Assembly (NCBI RefSeq): GCF_036850765.1
Contig: NC_089492.1
Location: 182,854,106-182,918,105, forward strand
Reading direction: 5' to 3'
Source of the DNA: Saccopteryx bilineata
Lineage: Eukaryota; Chordata; Mammalia; Chiroptera; Emballonuridae
Length of the DNA stretch: 64,000 nucleotides
Positions 1 to 11,042 of the stretch are shown here, in pieces. Positions within the stretch are counted from its first letter, which is position 1. Each line of letters opens with the position of its first letter. The position numbers and the translations under genes are program-made. The notes beneath the pieces were generated by a model. That model was not told where the DNA came from, made no database searches, and worked only from the letters and a program-made list of their open reading frames with translations.

Positions 1-691
1 AGAACTAAATGAAATGGAAGTAACCAAACTACCAGATGTAAAGGTTAAAATAATGATTTTTAGTATGCTCAAGGATGTTAGAGAAACAATGAATAGTCAT
101 AATGAGTACATAAATAAAGATATCAAGGACCAAAAAGGACATTGAAATATAAAAAAGAACCAGTCAGAAATGACAAATACAATAGCGGAAATGAAGACTG
201 CATTAGAAGGAATCAACAGGCAAAGCAAAGAATCAAATCAGCAATTTAAAGACAAGATAAATGAAAACACAGAAACAGAGCAGCAAAATGAAAAGAGGCT
301 CAAAAAAGAATAAGGAAACTCTAAGAGACCTCTGTGAAAACATAAAGAGAAACAATATCTGAATCATAGGGGTTCCTGAAGAAGAAAAGAATGAACAAAG
401 GATAGAGAACCTGTTTGAAGAAACGGTAGCTGAAAATTTACCTAAATTGATGAAGGAAACAGTCACACAAATTCAAGAAGCAGAGAGAGACCCACTAAAG
501 AGGAACCCAAGTAGGCCTACACCAAGACACATCACAATTAAAATGTCTAAGTTAAGAGACAAAAAAAGAATACTAAAGGCTGTAAAAGGAAAGCAGTTAA
601 TTATCTACAGAGGAGCCCCCATAAGGATGACATCTGACTTCTCAACAGAAACACTTGAGGCCAAAAGGGATTGGCAAGAAATATTCAAAGT
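1..691 (+). mobile_element. L1 fragment A (ORF1 part), left piece
   Basis: This is the left piece of an L1 whose 5' end lies outside the window. It encodes a degraded ORF1 protein: the N-terminal coiled-coil region is broken by stops, and a readable RNA-binding/C-terminal stretch runs at 447-691 with the family signatures TPRHITIKMSKLRDK, APIRMTSDFSTETLEAKRDWQEIFKV. It aligns clearly with the ORF1 at 1594-2479. The reading frame stops abruptly at 691, where a full-length L1 is inserted, and resumes at 6639. The 13-bp target duplication aaatattcaaagt is at 679-691 and 6626-6638. The copy is non-functional. Confidence 0.9.
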
Positions 692-1593
692 CAGAAGGAA
701 GATGGAAGCGGAGTAGGCGGACGCACAGACTCCCAGCTCTCACCACCAAACTGGAATACAAATCAATTTAGGAAAAATCAGCATGAAAAACCAACTCTGA
801 ACTGCAAGAACAGCTCTCAAAAACCAAGGAGCAAAGAAGAAGCCACAATCCTGACACGGAGCGCCTGAATCTCCTCTGCTTACAGGAACGGGGGGGGGGG
901 GGGTGAGGGTGAGAGCCCAGAGAGGATCTCACATACGGGAAAGAGCAGAAACTACTGCTCACAGCCACTTACCTGGTGACCACGGAATGAGGTGTGTTGA
1001 AAAGACAAGCTTATCTCCCAAGTGAAAAGGACAGGGAGGGGGACAGACTGTGAGGGGCTAAGGAATGCAGGAAACGAACTAATAAAGCTGACTCATCCAT
1101 GCTGGAGGTGGCCATAGCTGGGGGAGGGACTGAACCTTTCACAAAACAGAGCTGAATTGCTTCCGGATCAGAGATCTCCGGACATCTATCCAGCTCCAAT
1201 CAACGCAACAAGACGCAGCTGAAAACAAGAAGTGGGGAGGAGGGGCAGTAACTCAGGTCTCCATGGAGATCTGAGATACACCTCCCCCTACTGAAGCTGA
1301 GAAAACACCCTGCCCCCAGTGAGATTAGCTGGCTAAAGAGGCCTTCAGAGTCTCAGGTTACACCCATCGCATTCCTGGATACACTTTCAAGGAAGCCCCC
1401 TGCTGAGATCAGTAAACAAGACTATCACCTGTTAAGAAAACAAACAAATCAAGACTTCAAAGATGCCCAAATCTGAAAGTGGATTACAGATAAGAGCTGA
1501 TACCAACCCAAGAAGACCTAGAAATAACACATCTGAAAACTGGAGGCAGACAACGCCAAGCCTAGACTCAACCAACTCTACAAATAAAACACC
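692..1593 (+). promoter_or_regulatory. 5'UTR (internal promoter) of L1 B
   Basis: This is the non-coding leader of L1 B, where the RNA polymerase II internal promoter of L1 elements normally lies. It begins with the conserved start around agatggaagcggagtaggcgg and contains a run of 14 G at 890-903. It ends just before ORF1. The stretch from about 1280 recurs at 7180 onward in L1 C, which shows both belong to related subfamilies. Promoter activity is inferred from position only. Confidence 0.7.
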
Positions 1594-2479
1594 ATGAGAA
1601 GACAAAAAAGTGCAATCCAAATGAAACCACAAGTGACACCTTCAGGAGATGAACTGAGTAATATGGAAATAATCAAACTTCCAGATGTGGAGTTCAAAAT
1701 AATGATTGTAAGGATGTTTAGGGAACTTAGAACAACAATGGATGGTCACTATGAACACCTAAATATAGAAATAGCAAGTATAAAAAAGAATCAGTCAGAG
1801 ATGACAAATACAATATCAGAAATAAAGACCACAATGGAAGGAATTAAAAACAGGATAGATAGAGCAGAGGATCGAATCAGTGAATTAGAGGACAACTGGA
1901 ATGAAGGCATGAAAACAGAGAAGAGAAAAGAGACTCAAAAAGTCAGAGGAAACCCTTAGAGAGCTCTGTGACAACATGAAGAGAAATAACATCCGCATCA
2001 TAGGGGCTCCTGAAGAAGAAGAAAAAGAACAAAGAATAGATATGTTGTTCAATCATATCATAGCTGAAAACTTCCCTAAATTAATGCAAGAGAAACTCTC
2101 ACAAGTCCAAGAAGCACAGAGGACTCCATTAAAGAGAAACCCAAACAAACCTACACCAAGACACATCGTAATTAAAATACCAAAGCTAAGCGATAAAGAG
2201 AAAATATTAAAAGCTGCAAGAGAAAAAAAAGTTATCACTTACAAAGAAGCCCCCATAAGGATGACATCTGACTTAACAGAAACACTTGAGGCCAAAAGGG
2301 AATGGCAAGAAATATTCAAAGTAATGCAGAACAAGAACCTACAACCAAGACTACTTTATCCAGCAAGGCTATTGTTTAAAATCGAAGGAGAAATAAAAAG
2401 CTTCCCAGACAAAAAACAACTCAAAGAATTCAGTACAACCAAACCAATGCTGCAGGAAATGTTAAGGGGCCTGTTGTAA
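1594..2479 (+). pseudogene. L1 B ORF1 (RNA-binding chaperone), frameshifted
   Basis: L1 ORF1p is a trimeric cytoplasmic RNA-binding protein that coats L1 RNA. The start at 1594 gives MRRQKSAIQMK, followed by a heptad-rich coiled coil (for example TTMEGIKNRIDRAEDRISEL). The frame is lost near 1930-1960. The second half reopens in another frame at 1976-2479 with the RRM and C-terminal domain signatures NNIRIIGAPEEEE, TPRHIVIKIPKLSDK and SDLTETLEAKREWQEIFKV. It ends at TAA 2477-2479, 57 bp before ORF2. A frameshift in the domain linker makes it non-functional. Confidence 0.88.
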
Positions 2480-2536
2480 ACAGATTAAAGTGGGAAAAGA
2501 ATATAGCAAAAAAGGAATACACCTTTAAAGAAGAAA

Positions 2537-5500
2537 ATGGCAACAAACAACTACATATCAATAATAACCTTAAATGTAAATGGATTAAATGATCCAATCA
2601 AAAGACATAGGGTAGCTGCATGGATAAGAAAACAGGACCCATACATATGTTGTCTACAAGAGACACACCTTAGAACAAAAGACACACATATATTGAAGGT
2701 AAAAGGATGGAAAAAAACATTTCATGCAAACGGAAATGAAAAAAAAAAAGCTGGGGTAGCAATACTTATATCAGACTAATTGGACTTTAAAACAAAGGAT
2801 ATAGTAAGAGATAAAGAAGGCCACTACATAATGATAAAGGGAGTAATCCAACAGGAAGATATAACTATTATAAATATCTATGCACCTAATATAGGAGCAC
2901 CCAAATATATAAAGCAGACTTTGTTGGATTTAAAGCGTGAGATCAACAGCAATACTATAATAGTAGGGGATTTCAATATGCCACTAACATCACTAGATAT
3001 ATCCTCAAGTAAGAAAATTAACAAAGAAACAGCAGACTTATTGGAAACACTAGATCAACTCGATTTAATAGATATCTTCAGAACCTTTCACCCTAAAGCA
3101 GCAGAATATACATTCTTTTCAAGTGCTCATGGTACATTCTCTAGGATAGACCACATGTTAGGGCACAAAAGTGCTCTCAACAAATCTAGAAGACTGAAAT
3201 ATCAAGCACTTTCTCCGATCACAACAGCATGAAACTATAAATGAATCACAACAGAAAAGCTAAAAAATTCTCAAACACATGGAAACTAAATAGCAGGGTG
3301 TTAAATAATGAATGGATTAAGAATGAGATCAAAGAAGAAATAAAAAAATTCCTATAAACAAATGACAATGAGCATACAACAACTCAAAATTTATGGAACA
3401 CAGCGGAAGCAGTGCTGAGAGGGAAGTTCATAGCACTACAGGCACACTTTCAGAAGCTAGGAAAAGCTCAAATAAACAACTTAACCCTGCATCTAAAAGA
3501 ATAGAAAAAGAACAGCAGGTAAAGCCCAAATGTAGTAGAAGGAAGGAAAAAATAAAGGTCAGAGCAGAAATAAATGACATAGACGCTAAAGAAACAACAC
3601 AGAGGATCAATGAAACTAGGAGCTGGTTCTTTGAAAAGGTAAACAAGATTGATGAACCTTTAAGTAGACTCACCAAGAAAAAGAGAGAGAGGACTCAAAT
3701 AAATAAAATTAGAAATGAGAGAGGAGAAATAACAACTGACACAACAGAAATACAAAATATTGTAAGAAAATACTATGAAGAACTGTATGCCAAAAAACTA
3801 GACAACCTAGATGAAATGGACAAATTCCTTGAAGCATTCAATCTTCCAAAAATCAATCTGGAAGAATCAGAAAACCTAAACAGACCGATTACAACAAATG
3901 AGATCGAAACAGTTATCAAAAAACTCCCAACAAAAAAAAGTCCGGGGCCCGATGGCTTCACAATGGAATTCTACCAAATATTCAAAGAAGAACTAACTCC
4001 TATCCTTCTCAAACTATTTCAAAAAATTCAAGAGGAAGGAAAACTTCCAAGCTCCTTTTATGAGGCGAGCATAATTCTGATTCCAAAACCAGGCAAAGAC
4101 AACACAAAGAAAGAAAATTATAGGCCAATATCTCTGATGAATATAGATGCTAAAATCCTCAACAAAATATTAGCAAACCGGATCCAAAAATATATGGAAA
4201 AAATTATACACCATGATCAAGTGGGATTTATTCTGGGGAGGCAAGGCTAGTACAATATTTGTAAATCAATCAATGTGATTCATCACATAAACAAAAAGAA
4301 GGAGAAAAACCATATGATAATTTCAATAGATGCAGAAAAAGCATTTGATAAAATCCAGCACCCATTCATGATCAAAACTCTCAGCAAAGTGGGAATACAG
4401 GGAACATAGCTCAACATGATAAAAGCCATCTATGAGAAACCCACAGCCAACATCATACTCAATGGGCAAAAATTAAAAGCAATACCCTTGAGATTAGGAA
4501 CAAGGCAGGGGTGCCCCCTTTCACCACTCTTATTTAACATGGTCCTGGAAGTCCTAGCCACAGCAATCAGACAAGAAGAAGAAATAAAAGGCATTCAAGT
4601 TGGAAAAGAAGAAGTAAAATTATCATTATTTGCAGATGATATGATATTGTATATAGAAAACCCTAAAGTCTCAGTCAAAAAGCTACTGGACCTGATAAAT
4701 GAATTCAGCAAGGTGGCAGGATATAAAATCAATACTCAGAAATCAGAGGCATTTTTATACACCAACAATGAACAGTCAGAAAGAGAAATTAAGGAAACAA
4801 TTCCCTTCACAATTACAACCAAAAAAATAAAGTACCTAGGAATAAACTTAACCAAGGAGACTAAAGACTTGTACTCGGAAAATTACAAAGCATTGATAAA
4901 AGAAATCAAGGAAGATACAAACAAGTGGAAGCATATACCGTGCTCATGGTTAGGAAGAATAAACATCATTAAAATGTCTATATTACCCAAAGCAATCTAT
5001 AAATTCAATGCAATACCAATTAAAATAACAATGACATACTTCTAAGATATAGACCACATATTCCAGAAATTTATATGGAACCAAAAGAGAACACGAATAG
5101 CCTCAGCAATCTTAAAAAAGAAGAATAAAGTGGGAGGTATCACACTTCCTAATATCAAGTTATACTACAAGGCCATTGTACTCAAAACAGCCTGGTACTG
5201 GCATAAGAACAGGCATATAGATCAATGGAACAGAACAGAGAACCCAGAAATAAACCCACAGTTCTATGGACAACTGATATTTGACAAAGGAGGTAAGGAA
5301 ATACAATGGAGTAAAGACAGCCTCTTTAGCAAATGATGTTGGGAAAATTGGACAGCTACCTGCAAAAAAATGAAACTAGATCACCAGCTTACACCACTCA
5401 CAAAAATAAACTCAAAATGGATAAAAGACTTAAATGTAAGGCGTGAAACCATAAGCATCTTAGAAGTAAACATAGGCAATAAGCTCTCGGACATCTCTCG

Positions 5501-6335
5501 GAGCAATATATTTGCTGATTTATCTCCACGGGGAAGTGAAATAAAAGACAGGATAAACAGATGGGTCTATATCAAACTAAAAAGCTTTTGCACAGCTAAA
5601 GACAACAAAAACAGAATAAAAAGACAAACTACACAATGGGAGAAGATATTTGACAATACGTCTGATAAGGGGTTAATAATCAAAATTTATAAAGAACTTG
5701 TAAATCTCAACACCAGGAAGACAAACAATCCAATCCAAAAATGGGCAAAAAAGATGAATGGACACTTCTCCAAAGTGGACATACAGATGGCCAATAGGCA
5801 TATGAAAAAATGCTCAACATCACTAATCATTAGAGAAACGCAAATTAAAACCACAATGAGATATCACCTCACAGCAGTCAGAATGGCGCTTATCAACAAA
5901 ACAACACAGAATAAGTGCTGGCAAGGATGTGGAGAAAAGGGAACCCTCCTACAATGCTGGTGAGAATGCAGACTGGTGCAGCCACTGTGGAAAACAGTAT
6001 GGAGATTCCTCAAAAAATTAAAAATCCAACTGCCTTTTGACCCAGCTATCCCACTTTTAGGAATATACCCCAAGGACACCATAGAATGGCTCCAAAATGA
6101 GAAATGCACCCCCATGTTTGTGGCAGCATTGTTCACAATAGCGAAGATCTGGAAACAGCCCAAGTGTCCGTCAGAGGACGAGTGGATTAAAAAGCTCTGG
6201 TACATATATACTATGGAATACTACTCATCCATAAGAAATGATGACATCGGATCATTTACAATAACATGGATGGATCTTGATAACATTATATGGAGTGAAA
6301 TAAGGAAATCAGAAAAAAAACTAAGAACTATATGA
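2537..6335 (+). pseudogene. L1 B ORF2 (endonuclease-reverse transcriptase), broken
   Basis: ORF2p supplies the nicking endonuclease and reverse transcriptase for L1 mobility. The start at 2537 leads into the APE-type endonuclease ([25 protein letters not shown]). A stop at 2777-2779 and further breaks near 3232, 4250, 5045, 5336 and 5963 split it. Readable pieces include GDFNMPLTSLD in the endonuclease, and [27 protein letters not shown] and the catalytic [12 protein letters not shown] in the reverse transcriptase. The C-terminal Cys/His segment ([14 protein letters not shown]) and a tail ending at TGA 6333-6335 follow. Order and spacing match a full-length ORF2. It is inactive. Confidence 0.92.
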
Positions 6336-6625
6336 ACCCATGCATAGATGGGACATAAAAATGAGACTCAGAGACATGAACAAGAATGTGATGGCAACAG
6401 GGGTGGGGGTGGGGGGAGGGGGGAGGGGGTGAAGAAGGAGACAGGGGTTGTGGGAGGGGAGGGGCACAAAGAAAACCAGATAGAAGGTGACAGAAGACAA
6501 TGTAACTTTGGGGGAGAGGTATACAGCACAATCAAATGTCAAAATAATCTAGAGATGTTTTCTCTCAACATATGTACCCTGATTTATCAATGTCACTGCA
6601 TTAAATTTAATAAATAAATTTAAAA
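6336..6625 (+). other. L1 B 3'UTR with G-rich purine tract
   Basis: This is the non-coding tail of L1 B. It contains runs of G at about 6400-6460 (ggggtgggggtggggggagg and neighbouring runs), a candidate G-quadruplex-forming polypurine tract of the kind common in L1 3'UTRs. AATAAA-like A-rich sequence then precedes the target duplication. The same 3'UTR, in reverse complement, recurs at 42014-42330 and 49212-49520, which links the 3' ends of otherwise different L1 lineages. Confidence 0.8.
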
Positions 6626-6638
6626 AAATATTCAAAGT

Positions 6639-6808
6639 AATGCAAAACAAGAACCTCCAACCAAGACTACTTTATCCAGTGAGGCTATCATTTAAAATTG
6701 AAGGAGAAATAAAAAGCTTCCCAGAGAAAAAAGGACTCAAGGAATTCATTACAACCAAAACAGTACTCCAAGAAGTGTTAAGGGGCCTGCTATAAAAAGA
6801 GCAAAAGA
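6639..6808 (+). mobile_element. L1 fragment A, right piece (ORF1 C terminus)
   Basis: This continues the ORF1 interrupted at 691. It encodes the C-terminal domain (QPRLLYP-type sequence, KIEGEIKSFPEKKGLKEF) and ends with TAA at about 6793-6795. Only about 13 bp of the inter-ORF spacer remains before a SINE begins at 6809. The expected ORF2 of this element is not found downstream, so its 3' half has been lost or displaced. Confidence 0.82.
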
Positions 6809-7178
6809 GGCCCTCGCCAGATGGCTCAGCAGTAGAGCATCAGCCTGGTGTGTGAAAGTCCTGGGTTTAATTCCCAATCAGGGCACGCAGGAGAAGTGTC
6901 CATCTGCTTCTCTACCCTTCCCCCTCTCCTTCCTCTCTATCTCTCTCTTCACCTTCCACAGCCAAAGGCTCCACCAGAGCAAAGTTGGCCCAGGCACTGA
7001 AGACAGCTCCATGGCCTCCACCTCAGGTGCTAGAATGGCTCTGGCCACAACAGAGCAATGTAGCATGTGGGCAGAGCATCGCATCCTGGTGGGCATGCCG
7101 GGTGGATCCCTGTTGGGTTTATGCGGGAGTCTGTCTGACTGCCTCCCCAATTCTAACTTTAGAAAAATTCAAAAAAAG
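6809..7178 (+). mobile_element. tRNA-derived SINE, long type (type A)
   Basis: The head resembles a tRNA polymerase III promoter: an A box around ggctcagcagtagagc and a degenerate B box, gggtttaattcc. A pyrimidine-rich stretch, the shared body (agcaaagttggcccaggcac) and an A-rich tail follow. It matches the better preserved copies at 28268, 30890 and 33821. No clear flanking duplication was found. It sits exactly between the end of L1 A and the truncated start of L1 C. Confidence 0.82.
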
Positions 7179-7814
7179 ACACTACTGAAGCAGAGAAAGC
7201 ACCCTGCCCCCAGAGAGAAGCTGGTCGAGCAGGACTTCAGAGTCTCAGGTAACACCCTCAGCATTCCTGGATTCAGTTTCACATAAGCCCCCTGCTGAGA
7301 TCAGTAAACAATATTACTACCAAGTTAAGAAAACTGAGAAGAAAACAAACAAATCAAGACTTCAAAGTGGCTCTACTAGAAAAGCCAAATCCAACAGTGG
7401 ATTACAAACAATAGCTAATGCCAACCCAAGAAGACCTAGAAATAACACAACTGAAAATTGGAGACAGACAACACCAACCCTAGAGTCAACCAGCTCTACA
7501 AACAACACACCCATACACACAGACATAATGGGAAGACAGAGAAGTGCAATACAAATGAATCAACAAGAGAAACCTTCAGAAAATGAACTGAGTGATATGG
7601 AAATTACCAAACTTCTGGATGCAGAATTTAAAATAAAGATTATTAGAATGCTGAAAGATCTTAGAACAACAATGGATGGATACAATGAGCACATAAATAA
7701 AGAGATTACAAGCATCAAAAAGGACATTAAAATAATAAAGAAGAAGCAGCCAGAAATTACAAATACAATAGCAGAAATGAAGACTACACTAAAAGCAATT
7801 AAAAGCAGGCTGGA

Positions 7815-8148
7815 TGGCCTGACCAGGTGGTGGTGCAGTGGATAGAGCGTCGAACTGGGATGCGGAGGACCAAGGTTCAAGACCCCGCAGTCTCCAGCTT
7901 GACTGCGTGCTCATCTTGCATGAGCAAAGCTCACCAGCTTGGACCCAAGGTTGCTGGCTCAAGCAAGGGGTTACTCGGTCTGCTGTAGCCCCATGGTCAA
8001 GGCACATATAAGAAAGCAATCAATGAACAACTAAGGTGTCACAATGAAAAACTAATGATTGATGCTTCTCATCTCTCTCCATTCCTGTCAATCTGTCCCT
8101 ATCTATCCTCCCTCTGACTCTGTTTCTGTAAAAAAGAAAAAAAGGAAA
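7815..8148 (+). mobile_element. tRNA-derived SINE, type C, inside L1 C ORF1
   Basis: The head is gcctgaccaggtggtggtgc with a polymerase III A box (gtgcagtggatagagcg) and B-box-like ggttcaagacc. The type-specific body includes agcaatcaatgaacaacta, and the copy ends in A/G-rich sequence. A 14-bp target duplication, aaaagcaggctgga, flanks it at 7801-7814 and 8149-8162. The same family occurs at 29166, 34524, 37532 and 39518. Confidence 0.92.
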
Positions 8149-8289
8149 AAAAGCAGGCTGGAAGAAGCAGAGGATTGAATCAGCGATTTAGAAGACAAGA
8201 TAAACGAAAACACAGAAGCAGAGCAGCAAAAAGAAAAGAGGCTGAAATAATCTGAGGAAACCCTAAGAGAGCTCTGTGACAACATAAAG

Positions 8290-8503
8290 CAGCGGTTCTC
8301 AACCTGTGGGTTGCAACCCCGGTGGGGTTGCCTAAAGCCATCTGAAATTACATAATGCATATCAGGTATTTACATTCTGAATCATAACTGTAGCAAAATT
8401 ACAGTTATGAAGTAGCCACCAAAATTATTTTTTGGTTTGGGGTCACCACAACATGAGGAACTGTATTGCAGGGTCACGGCATTAGAAAGGTTGAGAACCA
8501 CTG
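8290..8503 (+). mobile_element. hAT-type MITE, 214 bp (copy 1)
   Basis: This is a short non-autonomous DNA transposon. Its terminal inverted repeats are cagcggttctcaacct and aggttgagaaccactg. The 8-bp target duplication is acataaag (8282-8289) against acctaaag (8504-8511), with one mismatch. The length (214 bp) equals that of the copy at 44217-44430, which is in the opposite orientation. The termini resemble the SPIN/OposCharlie3-type hAT MITEs known from several mammals. The family name is recollection, but the structure is visible. Confidence 0.9.
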
Positions 8504-9470
8504 ACCTAAAGAGAAACAATATCCACATCGTAGGGTTCCTGAAGAAGAAGAGAAAGAACAAGGAATAGAGACCTTGTTCAATGAAATCATAGCTGAAAAC
8601 TTCCCAAAATTGATGCAGGAAAAAGTCACACAAGTTCAAGAAGCACAGAGAACTCCATTAAAGAGAAACCAAAAAAAATCCACACCAAGACACATCATAA
8701 TTAAAATACCAAAGCGAAGAGATAAAGAAAAAATATTAAAAGCTGCTAGAGAAGAAAGGTTATCACCTACAAAGGAGCCCCCATAAAAATGACATCCAAC
8801 TTCTCAACAGAAATACTTGAGGCCATAAAAGAATAGCAAGAAATATTCAAAGTAATGCAGAACAAGTGTTTACAACCAAGACTTCTTAATCCAGCAAGGC
8901 TATCATTTAAAATTGAAAAAGAAATAAAAAGCTTCCCAGACAAAAAAAATAAAAACTCAAGGAATTCATTACAACCAAACCAATGCTGCAAAAAATGTTA
9001 AGGGGCCTGCTGTAAACAGAACAAAAAGGGAAAAGAGTATAGTAAAAGAGGAATAAAGCTTTAAAGAATAAAATGTCAATAAACAACTACATATCAATAA
9101 TAACCTTAAATGTAAATGGATTAAATGATCCAATCAAAAGACATAGGGTAGCTGCATGAATAAGAAAACAGGACCCATACATATGATGTCTACAAGAGAC
9201 ACTCCTCAAAACAAAAGATACACATAGACTGAAGGTAAAAGGATGGAAAAAAAATATTTCATGCAAATGAAAATGAAAAAAAAAGCTGGGGTAGCAATAC
9301 TTATATCCGACAAAATTGACTTTAAAACAAAGGTTATAGAAAGAAATAAAGAAGGTCACTCCATAATGATAAAGGGGGCAATCCAACAGGAAGATATAAC
9401 CGTTATAAATATCTACGCACCTAATATAGGAACACCTAAATATATAAAGCAGACTTTGATGGGTATAAAG

Positions 9471-9643
9471 CATGGCTCTCAAACTCACGGCCCGCCGAAC
9501 AATGTTGTGCGGCCCACAGACTAATCCACGGGCTTACTTAATTTTATCCAAAATATTTTGAACTTCGTGGATTAGTCTGCAGGCCGCACAAAATTGTTCG
9601 GCGGGCCGCATGCGGCTCGCGGGCTGCGAGTTTGAGACCCCTG
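9471..9643. mobile_element. hAT-type MITE, 173 bp, nearly palindromic
   Basis: This is a compact DNA transposon with an 8-bp duplication, gtataaag (9463-9470) against atataaag (9644-9651). The terminal repeats are catggctctcaaactc and gagtttgagacccctg. Both arms carry matching inner segments: gcggcccacagactaatcca on the left and tggattagtctgcaggccgc on the right. Most of the element can therefore fold into one long hairpin with a short AT-rich centre (about 9535-9560). It has no coding capacity. The 8-bp duplication and the terminal sequence suggest the hAT superfamily. Confidence 0.87.
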
Positions 9644-10696
9644 ATATAAAGGGTGAGATCAACAGCAATACTATAATAGTAGGGGATTTCAATACCCCAC
9701 TAACATCACTAGATAGATCCTCAAGAAAGAAAATTCACAAAGAAACAGCAGACTTAAAGGACACACTAGATCAACTGGACTTAATATATATCTTCAGAAC
9801 CTTTCACCGTAAAGCAGCAGAATATACATTCTTTTCAAGTGCTCATGGTACATTCTCTAAGATAGACCACATGTTAGGACACAAAATGAGTCCCAACAAA
9901 TTTAAGAAGATTGGAATCATATCAAGCCTCTTCTCTGACTACAATGGCATGAAACTAGAAATCAACTACAATAGAAAAACTGAAAAACATTCAAACACTT
10001 GGAGGCTAAATAGCATGTTATTAAATAATGAATGGATTAGCAATGAGATCAAGGAAGAAATTGAATATTTCCTTGAAACAAATGAAAATGGACATATAAC
10101 TCAAAATCTATGGGACACAGCAAAAGCTATCCTGAGAAGAAAGTTCACAGCATTACAAGTATACCTTAAGAAGCAATAAAAAGCTCAAATAAACAACTTA
10201 AACTTGTACCTAAAAGAACAAAAGAAAATAAAACAACAAATAAAGCCCAGAGGAAGTAGAAGGAAGGAAATAACAAATATCAGAATGGAAATAAATAAAT
10301 AAATGACATAGAAACTTAAAAAAAAAACACCAAAGATCAATAAAACCAAGAGCTGCTTTTTTGAAAAGGTGAACAAGATTGATAAACCTTTAACCAGACT
10401 CATCAAGAAAAAAAGAGAGGACTCAAATAAATAAAATTAGAAATAAAAGTGGAGAAGTAACAACTGACACCACAGAAATACAAAGGCTTGTAAGAAACTA
10501 CTATGAAGATCTATATGCCAAAACATTGGACAACCTAGGCAAAATAGATAAATTCTTAGAAACATATAATCTTCCAAAACTCAATCAGAAAGAATTAGAA
10601 AACCTAAACAGACTTATTACAACAAATGAAATTAAAACAGTTATCAAAAAACTCCAAGCAAACAAAAGTCCTGGACCAGATGGCTTCACAGGAGAT

Positions 10697-11042
10697 TTTT
10701 TTAATAAGTTTTTATTAATTTTCATGGGTGACATCAATAAATCAGGGTACATATGTTCAAAGAAAACATCTCCAGGTTATCTTGTCATTCAATTATGTTG
10801 CATACCCATCACCCAAAGTCAGATTCTCCTTCTTCACTTTCTATCTGGTTTTCTTTGTGCCTCTCCTCCTCCCCTTTCCCCTCTCCCTCCCTCTCCTCCC
10901 CCCCCTCTGGAACCACCACACTCTTGTCCGTGTCTCTTAGTCTCATTTTTATGTCCCACCTATGTATGGAATCATGCAGTTCTTAGTTTTTTCTGGTTTA
11001 CTTATTTCATTCCGTATAATATCAGGAGCCAACCATTTTGTT
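10697..11042 (-). mobile_element. Antisense 5'-truncated L1 3' end
   Basis: A short L1 tail lies in reverse orientation inside L1 C ORF2. The plus strand starts with a T run and tttttattaattttcatggg, continues through the C-rich (G-rich in sense) 3'UTR tract, and ends in the last codons of ORF2, matching 42014-42357. About 345 bp are present. The flanking duplication is short or absent, because the target around ggagat and taccaaac is altered. It shares the 3'UTR of the 42-57 kb L1s. Confidence 0.85.

Larger units (their letters stand above)
692..6625 (+). mobile_element. Full-length L1 B inserted into L1 A
   Basis: This is a complete LINE-1, a non-LTR retrotransposon that copies itself by target-primed reverse transcription. 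It has a 5'UTR (692-1593), ORF1 (1594-2479), ORF2 (2537-6335) and a 3'UTR with a G-rich purine tract followed by an A-rich end (6336-6625). The 5' terminus reads like a mammalian L1 start (agatggaagcggagtaggcgg). A perfect 13-bp duplication of the target, aaatattcaaagt, flanks it at 679-691 and 6626-6638. Both ORFs carry frameshifts and stops, so the copy is inactive. Its ORF1 N terminus differs from that of the minus-strand L1s at 42-57 kb, so it belongs to a separate lineage. Confidence 0.93.
7528..9015 (+). pseudogene. L1 C ORF1, broken by a SINE and a MITE
   Basis: ORF1p-like RNA-binding protein. The start at 7528 gives MGRQRSAIQMNQQ and a coiled-coil region up to 7814. A SINE then splits it (7815-8148), the sequence resumes at 8163, and a hAT MITE splits it again at 8290-8503. 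The C-terminal half is readable from 8574 (MFNEIIAENFPKLMQEKVTQ) with frameshifts near 8786 and 8836, and it terminates at TAA 9013-9015. It is non-functional, but it gives a clean record of the order of insertion. Confidence 0.85.
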
